This document shows positions 7,282 through 15,571 of a DNA stretch of 36,177 bases, piece by piece; position 1 is the stretch's first letter, and each line of letters opens with the position of its first letter. The translations under genes and the position numbers were made by a program. Where the stretch lies: NCBI GenBank assembly GCA_024304855.1, contig JAMWZG010000011.1:1-36177 (forward strand), read 5' to 3'. The stretch is from Paracoccaceae bacterium (GTDB taxonomy: Bacteria > Pseudomonadota > Alphaproteobacteria > Rhodobacterales > Rhodobacteraceae). The notes under the pieces are model-generated. The model was not told the origin of the DNA and made no database searches. It saw only the letters and a program-made list of their open reading frames with translations.

Positions 7282-9410
7282 CTATAGCTCAGGCTGGCCT
7301 GCACGGTGCGCCCGTCCCCATAGTAGCTCGACCCCAAGCCCACGGCCGAGACATAGGCCTCATCCGTCAGATTGGTCACGCTCAGGCGGCCCCGCATCCC
7401 GTTGGCCCAATCGTAAGAGGCGCTCAGGTCCAGCAGGGTCACGGCGTCAAGCCGGGCGGTGTTCGCGTCGCTGGACCAGCGGCTGCCGATGTGGCGCAGA
7501 CCGCCGCCCAGGGTCAGACCGTCCAGCGCGCCATCCTCGAAGCGATGCGACAGCCAAAGGCTTGCCGCGTGGCGCGGCGTATTGGCCAGTTCGTTGCCGT
7601 CATTGTCGCCGCTGATGCGCGTGTCGGTGAAGGTATAGGCGCCCTTCAGTGTCCAGCCTGCCGCCAGATCGGCCACGCCTTCCAGTTCCAGCCCTTGAAT
7701 GCGGGCCTTGCCGATCTGGCGGGTTCCGGTGATCGTGCCGCCACCGATGGTTTCGGTGACGCTGGTGTTGCGGTCCTGTTCCTCCAGGTGGAAAAGCGTG
7801 GCCGTGAAGAAACCGTCAAAGGCCAGCGGGTCGTATTTCAGGCCCAGTTCCCATTGCTCGCCCGTGGTCGGCTTCAGCGCGCTGCCATCAATGGCAAAGC
7901 CCGGCTGGGGCAGATAGGATGTCGCATAGGACAGATAGGACGCCAGCCCGTTGTCCCAGACATAGCCAAGTCCCAGCGTGCCGGTCGTGTGCTGATCCTC
8001 GCGCGCGAAATCGGTCGCGCCGAAATTGGTGTCGCGCGCGCCGGTCTGGCGGGTCCATTCATGCCGCAGGCCCAGGGTCGCGCGCCAGTTGCCGGCCTCG
8101 ACCTCGTCCAGCACATAAAGGCCGACCTGCCGCGCCTTGACCGTCTTGTTCGCCGTATACCAGGGCGCGCCGATGCTGAGGCCGCCATAGCTGGGTGCGG
8201 CATAGTCGATCGCGGTGGAATAGGAAAAGCCGGTATAGGCGTCCTCCTCGAACTCTTGCGCATCAAGGCCGATGGTCAGATTGTGATCCACCGTGCCGGT
8301 CGTCACCCGCCCGGACAGGCGCAGGTCATTGGCATAGCTGAGGAAGGTTTCGTCCTGAAGGATGATCCCGCGATCCACCGAGGAGCCAGTCGTGCCGCTG
8401 ATGTAGAGGGCGGCATAGGTCCAGTCGAAATTGGTGTAGCGGAAGGTGTTGTTCAGCTTCCAGCCATTGCCGAAATCATGCGTCAGGCCAAAGCTCAGCG
8501 TGCTCATCTTGCGGTCGCTGCGGTTGATCGCTTCGTCCCCGAAATAGAACCCGCGCAAATCGCGGCTGTCATGGCTGCCGATCAGGCCGGTCGGCACGCC
8601 CGTGGGCGAGATGGGCGCGTCGTCGTGATGGCTGGCCATCAGTTCCAGTTCCGTCGCCGCGCTGAGCGCATAGCTGGCCGAAAGGCCCAGATAGGCGCGT
8701 TCGTTGTCGATTTCCGCGACATCGGTCTTGCTGTTGCCCAGCTTGCCGGTCACGCGATAGGCGAAACGGTCATCGACCACGCGGTTCGCATCCCCGAAAA
8801 TGGCGGCAGAGCCGTTGGAATCGACGCTGGTGCCGACCTCGGAAAAGTCACCCGAGGCCTGCGCCCGTTTCTGCACCAGATTGACCAGACCCGCCGGCGT
8901 GCCCGCGCCATAGAGAACCGAGGCAGGGCCGCGCAGCACTTCGATCCGCTCGATGCCATAAAGCTCGAATGCCGGGGCGCTGGTGGGAAATTCGGTCGAG
9001 CGCATGAGCCGCAGGCCATCCAGAAACTTGTCATTCTCAAGATTGAAGCCGCGCAGGAAGAGGCTGTCGAAACGGGGATCGCCGCCGTAATTCTCGGCGA
9101 TGATCCCGGCGGAATAGGTCAGCGCCTCGGCGAGGTTCGTGGCGCCCTGTGCCTCGATCTGCGCGCGGGGGATGACCGAGACCGAGGCCTGCGTCTCAAG
9201 GATCGGGCGGGCGGTCTTGGTCGTGGCGGCGGCACGGGCGACGGGGCTATCCAGCGGGCTGGTCGGATTTTCCTGCCTGTCAAGGGTGATCGAGCCCAGA
9301 AACGTCTCGCGCGAGGGAGAGGCATCCTGCGCCAGCGCACCTGTGGCCACGACCGCGGCGAGGCTGACCCCGGTCAGGAGTGTGGAGAGTTGTGTCATAT
9401 CAGCAGCCAT
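7275..9410 (-). CDS. TonB-dependent ferric-siderophore receptor (FhuA/FhuE class)
   Basis: A 711-aa outer-membrane receptor. It has a Sec signal peptide (about residues 5-28, ending ...TGALAQ), a TonB-box candidate ETFLGSITLD shortly after, a plug domain (SVIPRAQIEAQGATNLAEAL, then the LRGF, IERIEVLRGPASVLYGAG and GLVNLV motifs) and a 22-strand-type barrel ending in LSYRW with the terminal aromatic. The plug motifs are those of hydroxamate-type receptors (FhuA, FhuE, FoxA group). It is followed by fhuD with a 7-bp overlap and preceded by an AraC regulator, so the imported ligand is probably passed to the FhuDBC proteins. ATG at 9410 is used; a second ATG at 9398 is possible. Energising TonB/ExbBD proteins are not encoded in the window. 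Confidence 0.93.
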   Translation of the reverse strand: MAADMTQLSTLLTGVSLAAVVATGALAQDASPSRETFLGSITLDRQENPTSPLDSPVARAAATTKTARPILETQASVSVIPRAQIEAQGATNLAEALTYSAGIIAENYGGDPRFDSLFLRGFNLENDKFLDGLRLMRSTEFPTSAPAFELYGIERIEVLRGPASVLYGAGTPAGLVNLVQKRAQASGDFSEVGTSVDSNGSAAIFGDANRVVDDRFAYRVTGKLGNSKTDVAEIDNERAYLGLSASYALSAATELELMASHHDDAPISPTGVPTGLIGSHDSRDLRGFYFGDEAINRSDRKMSTLSFGLTHDFGNGWKLNNTFRYTNFDWTYAALYISGTTGSSVDRGIILQDETFLSYANDLRLSGRVTTGTVDHNLTIGLDAQEFEEDAYTGFSYSTAIDYAAPSYGGLSIGAPWYTANKTVKARQVGLYVLDEVEAGNWRATLGLRHEWTRQTGARDTNFGATDFAREDQHTTGTLGLGYVWDNGLASYLSYATSYLPQPGFAIDGSALKPTTGEQWELGLKYDPLAFDGFFTATLFHLEEQDRNTSVTETIGGGTITGTRQIGKARIQGLELEGVADLAAGWTLKGAYTFTDTRISGDNDGNELANTPRHAASLWLSHRFEDGALDGLTLGGGLRHIGSRWSSDANTARLDAVTLLDLSASYDWANGMRGRLSVTNLTDEAYVSAVGLGSSYYGDGRTVQASLSYRW

Positions 9411-9436
9411 TCTTTGAGATCAGATTGTCCGAGCGT

Positions 9437-10354
9437 TTAACTCAGGAAATCGGCGGCGTCTTGAACCGGGCTGCCGTCATTTGTCCCGGGCCGTTGCAAA
9501 TTCTGCCGGCGCCATGCCGAAGGTGGTGTGCCATGGGCGGCGCGAAAGACCCGCGACATATGGGCCTGATCGGCATATCCGGTCATATCCGCGATTTCCG
9601 CCAGCGACAGGGACAGGTCACGCATCAGCGCGCAGGCGGCCTCAAGCCTCAGGCGCGCCTGCCAGCGTTGGGGTGTTTCCTGCATGGATTGCTTGAAGGC
9701 ATGGGCAAACCAGCTTTCCGACAATCCGGCGGCTGCGGCCATTTCAGCGATGGTGATGTGCCGCGCCAGGTTTGCATGCAGCAACCGCTCGACCGCTGCA
9801 AGTTGATAGGGGGCCAGACCGCCGGACAGATCCGGCGCGGGGGTGGGGGCTGCTGTGGCAAAGACTTCGGCCAGCGCTGCGGTCAGTAACCCGTCCAGAA
9901 GCATCGGACCGCGGCGCGGGTGGCGCACCTCCTCGGCCGCCAGATTTGCCAGGGTTTCCAGTGTGGCGCTTTGGGCGATCATGCGGGGCGCTGTCAGATC
10001 GGTCCGCACACCGGCTGTCCCCAGGCGGCGGCTCAACATGCTGGCTGACAGGTGAATGTCCAGATGGTTCAGGCGGGTTGCGGTTCGGACCCTGCTCCAC
10101 AGGGGTATGCCGGCCGGAATGTAGACCCCGCGCAGGCCGATGTGATCCTCGCCCGTCTCGGCCGTTCGCAACCCAAGGGGCGGCGGGGTCGGGTCCAGAA
10201 AAACGACCAGTCGCGGATCGGGCGCGATGTAGAACCCGCCCCCGCCTTCCTGCCCGTCCACCGACCAGACATCCGCGACCGCCCCGTCAAGGCGTTGGAA
10301 CTGCAACGGTGCCAGCGTCCGCAACGCATGGGTGCGCGCGGTCATCCGTGGCAT
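9437..10354 (-). CDS. AraC-family transcriptional regulator of the siderophore operon
   Basis: The C-terminal part is a double helix-turn-helix of the AraC/XylS family (HITIAEMAAAAGLSESWFAHAF, then LSLAEIADMTGYADQAHMSRVF and the FRAAHGTPPSAWRR tail). The N-terminal part is a sensor region of unknown ligand. The start at 10354 is chosen because AGGA lies 7 nt upstream of that ATG; an in-frame ATG at 10390 has a poorer site. It lies 26 bp upstream of the TonB receptor in the same orientation. This matches known AraC activators such as PchR, AlcR or YbtA, which sense the ferri-siderophore in the cytoplasm and activate their own uptake genes. Ligand and targets are inferred. Confidence 0.88.
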   Translation of the reverse strand: MPRMTARTHALRTLAPLQFQRLDGAVADVWSVDGQEGGGGFYIAPDPRLVVFLDPTPPPLGLRTAETGEDHIGLRGVYIPAGIPLWSRVRTATRLNHLDIHLSASMLSRRLGTAGVRTDLTAPRMIAQSATLETLANLAAEEVRHPRRGPMLLDGLLTAALAEVFATAAPTPAPDLSGGLAPYQLAAVERLLHANLARHITIAEMAAAAGLSESWFAHAFKQSMQETPQRWQARLRLEAACALMRDLSLSLAEIADMTGYADQAHMSRVFRAAHGTPPSAWRRQNLQRPGTNDGSPVQDAADFLS

Positions 10355-10459
10355 GAACACGTCCTGCCGGGGTTTTCTGGGGCTGTGCATGGGACAGGTT
10401 CCGAAGAAGCGACGAGGTCAGGCAGGGTCAGGGCGGCACCTGCGGCGAGGGGTGGCTTC

Positions 10460-10489
10460 ATAATTGACAAAAATAATCAGGAATGACAA
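10460..10489 (-). promoter_or_regulatory. Candidate promoter and TGACAA direct repeats between AraC gene and second receptor
   Basis: In the 290-bp divergent gap (10355-10644) an AT-rich stretch holds, reading leftward, TTGTCA (10489-10484), 18 bases, then AATTAT (10465-10460), an acceptable sigma70-like promoter for the AraC-fhu operon. The same bases read rightward give TGACAA at 10465-10470 and again at 10484-10489, direct repeats 19 bp apart, the kind of spacing that AraC-family monomers use. The rest of the gap shows no gene. This is a visual prediction. Confidence 0.4.
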
Positions 10490-10555
10490 GGCCTGCGCGG
10501 CAATCCCTGCCGAGCCCCCGAAAAGCGGCACGCCCGAATGGAAGAAATCCCGTTT

Positions 10556-10569
10556 CATGCAGTTGCATG
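10556..10569. promoter_or_regulatory. Perfect 14-bp palindrome (operator candidate) upstream of second TonB receptor
   Basis: CATGCA-GT-TGCATG is a perfect inverted repeat with a 2-base centre. It lies 75 bp before the ATG of the receptor at 10645, within the divergent gap. Position and symmetry suggest a dimeric regulator site. It does not match the classical Fur or Irr (ICE) boxes as I know them, so no protein is assigned. Confidence 0.4.
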
Positions 10570-10644
10570 TTTGGTCCGGCCATGCTAGCTGCCCGCCAAA
10601 GCCAGGATGCCCTCTCAGCCAGAAATCACTGATCGGAGCGAAAA

Positions 10645-12639
10645 ATGGCTGTCCTGTTTTCCCAAAACCACCGTCCCCTGTCGTGGTCCCTGCTGTCCTG
10701 CACGACGGCACTGGCCCTGTGTCTGGTCCTGCCTGCACAGGCGCAAGAGGCCGAGGGCGGGTTCCTTGGCACGATCCTTCTGGACCCTGATTATGTGCGC
10801 GCCCGCGACCCCGACGGGAACGCGGCCGACCGGATCAACAGTCAATATGTGGCGGATGCCGAACTGGACCGCGCGCGGATGGGCGACCTCAAGGATCTGT
10901 TCAGCGGGATCGCCTCGGTTTCGGTCGGCGGCGGGATTCCCATCGCGCAGAAGATCTTTGTCAATGGCGTGGATATGCTGAACCTGTCGGTCTCGGTAGA
11001 CGGTGTGGCGCAGAACAACCGCCTGTTCCACCATGTGTCGGCCAATGCCTTTGATCCCGGGCTGCTGAAATCCGTCAGGGTCGATGCCGGGGCCGCCCCT
11101 GCCGATGCCGGACCCAACGCATTGGCGGGGGCTGTGGTGATGGAAACCGTCGATGTGGCCGATGTTCTGGCAGAAGGGCAGGCCGTGGGTGGCAATGCGC
11201 GCCTGTCTTTCGGCGACAACGGTGAGACTTTCGGCCGTGCGCTGACCCTTGCGGCGCAGCATCAGGGGTTTGAGGTTCTGGCCTATGGCAAGCGCGCCAC
11301 GGGCGAGGATTACGAGACAGGCTCGGGTCTGGTGGTGGAGGGCAGCGCGGCTGACCTGACCACGGGGCTGCTGAAACTGGCCTATGAATCCGATACGGGG
11401 CACCGGTTCGAGCTGTCGGGTCAGCGGATGATCGACGATGCGCTGCGACCCTTTCGTGCGAATTTCATCGCGGATGGCGCGCCGCGCCCCCTGCGCCGCT
11501 ATGAGACAGAGCGCAATACCTATGGGTTCACCTATGAGAATACGCAGGCGGCAGGGTTATGGGATCCCCGGATCGTTTTTGGCCAGTCCGATGTGACCAT
11601 CGGTGTGGATCAGCCCAGCTCTCCCGCACTTGGCGTCAGTGTCGGCAAGACCGAGACCCTGTCCGGCAAGGTCGAGAACCGCTTTCACATCGGGGCCACG
11701 GATACGGTCACGGTGGGTGTCGATTTCCATGATCGCACCAGCAGCTACCGCGATGACGCCACCGCGCCCATCACCGAGGAGTCGCGCAATGTCGGCATCT
11801 ATGCGCAGGCGCGGCTTGATCCGACCGAGGCGTTGTCGCTGTCCTTCGGGATGCGCTGGGACCGTCAGGAATTCACCGGCACATCAGGGTTCCGGGGCGA
11901 CTATGACGGCTTCAGCGGCAATCTGTCCGTCGCCTATGACGTGACCGAGACGCTGACGCTGCGGGCCGGTGTCTCGTCGGTTTTCGGCGGGTTGAGCATC
12001 GAGGACAACTTCATCTTCAACCCGGCCTGGACCTATGACGCGCTGGAGCCGGCGCGGGCCACGAATTACACGCTGGGCGCGGTCTATGACAATGGCACCC
12101 TGCGCGTGGACGGCGAGGTTTTCATGACGCAGATCGACGATGCCCGCGTCAGTTCGTTCCGCGCCAATGGCAACGGCGATCTGGAAACTCAGGGCTATAA
12201 TCTGGGCCTCGGCTATGGGTGGCAAGGTGGCTTCCTGCGGGCCAGCTATTCCTATAGCGAGCTGGAGGTGAACGGCGCCGCAGCGGATAGTTTCGCCGCG
12301 CTCGATCTGGCCGCGCCCTTGGGCGGCGTGCTGGCGATCGAGGTGCAGCACAACCCGAATGGCAGCGATTTCACCTTTGGCGGCAGCATCGAGGCCGCGC
12401 AGAAATATGAGGAGATCGTGGGTTTCGCGGATCGGGCCATCCCCGGCTATGCCGTGCTGAACCTGTTCACGGAATACCGCCCCTCGACCATCGACGGGCT
12501 GGTGATCCGGGCGGCCATCGACAACGTCTTTGACAAGGAATATGCCGACCGCGCCACTTATGGCGCCGATTTCTCGAGCTTGACACCGCTTTACGAGCCG
12601 GGCCGGACAATCTCGGTGACGGCCGGTTTCACGTTCTGA
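10645..12639 (+). CDS. TonB-dependent receptor (siderophore type, possibly catecholate)
   Basis: A 664-aa outer-membrane receptor with a clear ribosome site (GGAG, 7 nt before ATG). The signal peptide ends near ...PAQAQ; GGFLGTILLD follows as the TonB-box candidate and resembles the same segment of the other receptor. The plug contains GGGIPIAQKIFVNGVDMLNL, an LFHH motif and LLKSVRVDAGAAPADAGPNALAGAV. This resembles the plug type in which Q-K-(I/V)-(Y/F)-V-x-G is followed by an LFHH segment, seen in some enterobactin-type receptors. The barrel ends in VTAGFTF. The divergent AraC gene and the downstream CeuE-type importer make this the likely receptor for that importer's ligand, but this is inference. 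A strong terminator follows. Confidence 0.9.
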   Translation: MAVLFSQNHRPLSWSLLSCTTALALCLVLPAQAQEAEGGFLGTILLDPDYVRARDPDGNAADRINSQYVADAELDRARMGDLKDLFSGIASVSVGGGIPIAQKIFVNGVDMLNLSVSVDGVAQNNRLFHHVSANAFDPGLLKSVRVDAGAAPADAGPNALAGAVVMETVDVADVLAEGQAVGGNARLSFGDNGETFGRALTLAAQHQGFEVLAYGKRATGEDYETGSGLVVEGSAADLTTGLLKLAYESDTGHRFELSGQRMIDDALRPFRANFIADGAPRPLRRYETERNTYGFTYENTQAAGLWDPRIVFGQSDVTIGVDQPSSPALGVSVGKTETLSGKVENRFHIGATDTVTVGVDFHDRTSSYRDDATAPITEESRNVGIYAQARLDPTEALSLSFGMRWDRQEFTGTSGFRGDYDGFSGNLSVAYDVTETLTLRAGVSSVFGGLSIEDNFIFNPAWTYDALEPARATNYTLGAVYDNGTLRVDGEVFMTQIDDARVSSFRANGNGDLETQGYNLGLGYGWQGGFLRASYSYSELEVNGAAADSFAALDLAAPLGGVLAIEVQHNPNGSDFTFGGSIEAAQKYEEIVGFADRAIPGYAVLNLFTEYRPSTIDGLVIRAAIDNVFDKEYADRATYGADFSSLTPLYEPGRTISVTAGFTF

Positions 12640-12662
12640 ACGGGACAGGATGAGCAGGGGAG

Positions 12663-12686
12663 AGGGCCGGGCGACCGGCCCTTTTT
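12663..12686 (+). terminator. Rho-independent terminator of the second receptor gene
   Basis: AGGGCCGG (12663-12670), loop GCGA, CCGGCCCT (12675-12682), followed directly by four more T residues. This is a perfect 8-bp GC-rich stem with a GNRA-type tetraloop and a U-tract, 23 bp after the receptor stop. It separates the receptor from the convergent MarR gene. Confidence 0.9.
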
Positions 12687-12705
12687 CATGCCCGGGGGAC
12701 CGGGA

Positions 12706-13224
12706 TCAATCGTAGAGCCGGTTCAGCATCCGGGTCAGGGCATAGGCATCGTCCGTCGTCAGGCGCGGGGCCAACGCGGACTGGATCTTGGTCACATAAA
12801 CCTGCCAGACCTGCTGATGCAGGCCCTTGCCCTTGTCCGTCACATGCAGGATCTGCGCCCGCCCTGCGCCGCGCCCCGAGCCTGCCATCGCTTCGCGGCG
12901 GATCAGGCCGGCCGCCTCGATCCGCGCGACGTGGCGGGACAGGGCGTATTGCGGCAGAAAAAGGCGTCGTTGCAGCGCGATCATCTGGATACCGTCTGCC
13001 CCGGCCTCCTCGGTTGCCAGCAGGATCTCATACCAGATCGGATCTGCGATCCCGATAGCACGCAGCGACTTGGTGATTTCGGGCATCAGCGAGCGATTGA
13101 CCCGCAGCAGCGCAAAGAAGGCGCGGTTATAGGCGATGCGCGGATCATCGTCGCCAAAGGCGATCTGGTCAGATACCGGGCCGTCCGGGGGTGAATGTTC
13201 CACGCGCTGTCCTGTCAGGGTCAT
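12706..13224 (-). CDS. MarR-family transcriptional regulator
   Basis: A 172-aa winged-helix protein. The middle region (IWYEILLATEEAGADGIQMIALQRRLFLPQYALSRHVARIEAAGLI) shows the MarR recognition helix, followed by a wing containing the characteristic R-A-Q-I-L-H-V-T-D-K-G segment; helices at both ends would dimerise. About 40 N-terminal residues precede the first dimerisation helix, somewhat longer than usual. It lies 81 bp downstream of the DUF2218 gene in the same direction and is convergent with the second receptor. It probably represses or senses something linked to the divergent DUF2218/importer promoter; the ligand is unknown. Confidence 0.88.
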   Translation of the reverse strand: MTLTGQRVEHSPPDGPVSDQIAFGDDDPRIAYNRAFFALLRVNRSLMPEITKSLRAIGIADPIWYEILLATEEAGADGIQMIALQRRLFLPQYALSRHVARIEAAGLIRREAMAGSGRGAGRAQILHVTDKGKGLHQQVWQVYVTKIQSALAPRLTTDDAYALTRMLNRLYD

Positions 13225-13305
13225 TGCAGGCCCGTCCTTACCCCGCCGCGCCCCGATTTGCGAGGGTGCGATTGCTGCGGCAACCCGCCATGGCCCCAGG
13301 CCGGA

Positions 13306-13599
13306 TCAAGTTGCGGCCATCGTCCATGTCAGGCCTGTGAACCCTTCGCGGAAGGCAAAGTTCACCAGATGCACGTCGATCACATAACGGGTCTGGATAA
13401 CTGCCTTGGCATCCGGCGCCTCGACCCGGATGGTCAGGCCCGTGGGATCCGCGTCCAGATGGGCCAGACCCTCGCCAAGCACGGCGCGACCCGTTGTCTC
13501 GGTATGGCTGACTTCAGCCTTGTGGGCGAAATGCTTGCACAGTTGTTGCAGGTATTTCGGGCCATGGGCCGTCGGATAATGGGCGGTGCTGACTAGCAT
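13306..13599 (-). CDS. Stand-alone DUF2218 domain protein
   Basis: The ATG at 13599 gives a 97-aa protein beginning MLVSTAHYPTAHGPKYLQQL. The frame extends upstream to 13665, but the homologous part starts at this ATG and a GGGA lies nearby. The YLQQLCKHFAHK segment, the central L-x-V-E-A stretch and the closing FAFREGFTGLTW match DUF2218, a small cytoplasmic domain of unknown function commonly encoded beside, or fused to, siderophore-interacting reductases. The SIP at 868-1920 has an N-terminal domain of the same general type, so the window holds one free and one fused copy. It is divergent from the CeuE-type importer and upstream of a MarR gene, supporting an iron-related role. Function is not known. 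Confidence 0.85.
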   Translation of the reverse strand: MLVSTAHYPTAHGPKYLQQLCKHFAHKAEVSHTETTGRAVLGEGLAHLDADPTGLTIRVEAPDAKAVIQTRYVIDVHLVNFAFREGFTGLTWTMAAT

Positions 13600-13619
13600 G
13601 ATGTAATTCCCGTCTGTTT

Positions 13620-13653
13620 TTGTCGGAATACCTGCTGGACCCTTGCCCGACAA
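13620..13653. promoter_or_regulatory. Inverted repeat in the DUF2218/importer divergent promoter
   Basis: TTGTCGG (13620-13626) and CCGACAA (13647-13653) are perfect 7-base inverted copies 20 bases apart within the 122-bp gap between the DUF2218 gene and the importer operon. They could be half-sites for the neighbouring MarR protein or an iron regulator. The motif is short, so chance is possible. Confidence 0.3.
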
Positions 13654-13721
13654 GCCGCTAATCACCGGGGCAACCGTGCAGCCAGATCTCCAGCCACACG
13701 TCCGACCCTACGGAGAGCCTG

Positions 13722-14624
13722 ATGTCACGTCATGTCCGCCCTATCCTGCTCTGTGCCTTGCTGGCTGCGCTGATGCCGCTGCACCTGTCCGCGCAGGAGG
13801 TGACGATCGAGACAGCGCGCGGCCCGGTGACGCTGGCGCAGATGCCCGAGCGGATTGCCGTCTATGACATCGCCGCGATTGACACGCTGACGGCGCTGGA
13901 CGTGCCGGTCGCCGGGGTGCCGGACCGGCTCTACCTCGACAGCCTCGCGGCGGTGCAGGACAGCGCCGCGGTGATCGGCACGCTGTTCGAGCCGGACCTT
14001 GAGGGGCTGGCCATGCTGGGGCCGGATCTGATCATTGTCGGTGGACGGTCGTCCACGCAGTTCGATGCTGTCGCGGCCCTGGCCCCGGTGATCGACATGA
14101 CGATCTGGGACGATCCGCTGGCCGAGGCGCGGGCGCGGCTGGCCGCTTATGGCGCGCTGTTCGACAAGGCCGATGCGGCAGCGGCCTTGGACGGTGCCCT
14201 TTTGGCCCGGATCGAGGCGCTGCGCGACGCGGTGCAGGGCAAGGGGAACGCGCTGATCGTGATGACCAACGGGCCGAAACTGTCGGCCTATGGGCGCGGC
14301 ACGCGCTTTGGCTGGATACATGAGACGTTGGGCATTGCCGAAGCCCATGCCGATCTTGACCCGCAGGTGCATGGCGATGCCATTTCCTTTGAATTCATCG
14401 CAAAGGTCGATCCTGACTGGCTGATCGTGGTGGACAGGTCGGCGGCCATCGGCCAACCGGCCTCGGTCAGTGCGACGCTGGACAACCCCTTGGTGGCCGG
14501 GACAAAGGCAGCGCAGGCCGGGCGGATCGTCGCCTTGTCACCGGCCCCGGTCTATATCGCCGCCGGCGGCTATTCCGCGCTGATGACCACGCTGGACGAG
14601 CTTCTGGCGGCCTTCGCGGGGTGA
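13722..14624 (+). CDS. Siderophore ABC transporter, periplasmic binding protein (CeuE/FatB/YclQ-like)
   Basis: A 300-aa class III binding protein with a Sec signal (about residues 1-24, ...HLSAQ) and a GGAG ribosome site. Diagnostic stretches are PERIAVYDIAAIDTLTAL (43-60), ALIVMTNGPKLSAYG (177-191) and RGTRFGWIHETLGI (192-205), typical of the CeuE, VctP, FatB and YclQ group that binds catecholate or mixed catecholate siderophores and their breakdown products. H217 in PQVHGDAISFEF and a late Tyr (Y278 or Y284) sit roughly where CeuE uses His and Tyr to complete the iron shell; that alignment was made by eye. It heads a four-gene operon and its stop overlaps the first permease. Confidence 0.9.
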   Translation: MSRHVRPILLCALLAALMPLHLSAQEVTIETARGPVTLAQMPERIAVYDIAAIDTLTALDVPVAGVPDRLYLDSLAAVQDSAAVIGTLFEPDLEGLAMLGPDLIIVGGRSSTQFDAVAALAPVIDMTIWDDPLAEARARLAAYGALFDKADAAAALDGALLARIEALRDAVQGKGNALIVMTNGPKLSAYGRGTRFGWIHETLGIAEAHADLDPQVHGDAISFEFIAKVDPDWLIVVDRSAAIGQPASVSATLDNPLVAGTKAAQAGRIVALSPAPVYIAAGGYSALMTTLDELLAAFAG

Positions 14625-15571
14625 TCGTCTTGCGCGCCCGTCCGCTTGTCTTGATGGTGCTGGCCCTGATCCCGCTGGCGTTGGCCAGTCTGCTGATCGG
14701 CGTCGCGGATCTGTCGGGGGCGCAGGGCGGCCTGATCCTGTCCATCTCGCGCTGGCCGCGCACGCTGGCGGTGATGCTGACGGGGGCGGCGCTTGCTGTC
14801 GCGGGGGTGGTGATGCAGGAGCTGGTGCGCAACCGTTTTGTCGAACCCGGCACCACCGGCACGGGCGAGGCGGCGGCGCTGGGCCTGCTGCTGGCGACGC
14901 TGGCCTTTCCCGAGGCCGGCATCGGCACGCGCATGATCGCGGCCAGTCTGGGGGGGCTTGCCGGAACAGCGGTGTTTCTGTCCCTGATCCGGCATCTGCC
15001 CCCGCAAGAGGTTCTTCTGATCCCCCTGACCGGGCTGATCTGGTCCGGCGTGCTGGGCGCTGTCGTCCTGCATATCGGCTGGCAGACCGACCTGATCCAG
15101 CTTGTCGGTATCTGGCTGATGACGGGCGAGTTTTCGGGCGTGATCGCCGGGCGATACGAGCTTTTGTGGATCGCGGGGCTGGCGGCCGGGCTGGCCCTTT
15201 TCGCGGCGGATCGTCTGGCCATCCTTGGCTTGGGTGATGGGGTGGCGCGCGGTCTGGGGCTGAACCCCGAGGCCGTGATGCGCCTGGGGCTGGTGATCGT
15301 TGCCGTTGTCACCGCCATGGTCATGGCCACGGTTGGCATGATCCCCTTTCTGGGGCTGGTCGTGCCCAATATCGTCTCACGCGTGATGGGCGACAATCTG
15401 CGGGCCAGCCTGCCTGTCACGGCACTGGCGGGGGCGGGCTTGTTGCTGACCTGCGACATCATCGGGCGGCTTCTGATCTTTCCCTATGAATTGCCCGTCT
15501 CGACCGTTCTGGGTGTGCTGGGAGCGGGGGTCTTTCTGTGGCTTTTGTGGCGGAGGCCGGGCCATGACTAG
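14621..15571 (+). CDS. Siderophore ABC transporter permease, first subunit (CeuB/FatD/YclN-like)
   Basis: A 316-aa FecCD-family permease. The GTG start at 14621 overlaps the stop of the binding-protein gene. It has about nine hydrophobic helices, the AGVVMQELVRNRFVEPGTTG segment after the second helix pair, and GMIPFLGLVVPNIVSRVMGD, the ATPase-contacting region typical of the YclN/CeuB branch. It pairs with the next permease as a heterodimer, unlike the fused FhuB in the other operon. Confidence 0.9.
   Translation: MIVLRARPLVLMVLALIPLALASLLIGVADLSGAQGGLILSISRWPRTLAVMLTGAALAVAGVVMQELVRNRFVEPGTTGTGEAAALGLLLATLAFPEAGIGTRMIAASLGGLAGTAVFLSLIRHLPPQEVLLIPLTGLIWSGVLGAVVLHIGWQTDLIQLVGIWLMTGEFSGVIAGRYELLWIAGLAAGLALFAADRLAILGLGDGVARGLGLNPEAVMRLGLVIVAVVTAMVMATVGMIPFLGLVVPNIVSRVMGDNLRASLPVTALAGAGLLLTCDIIGRLLIFPYELPVSTVLGVLGAGVFLWLLWRRPGHD

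Noticed and set aside
7263-9440. A 725-codon plus-strand frame opposite the TonB receptor
   Set aside because: It has no signal peptide or family motif and is the antisense of a receptor with complete plug and barrel features.
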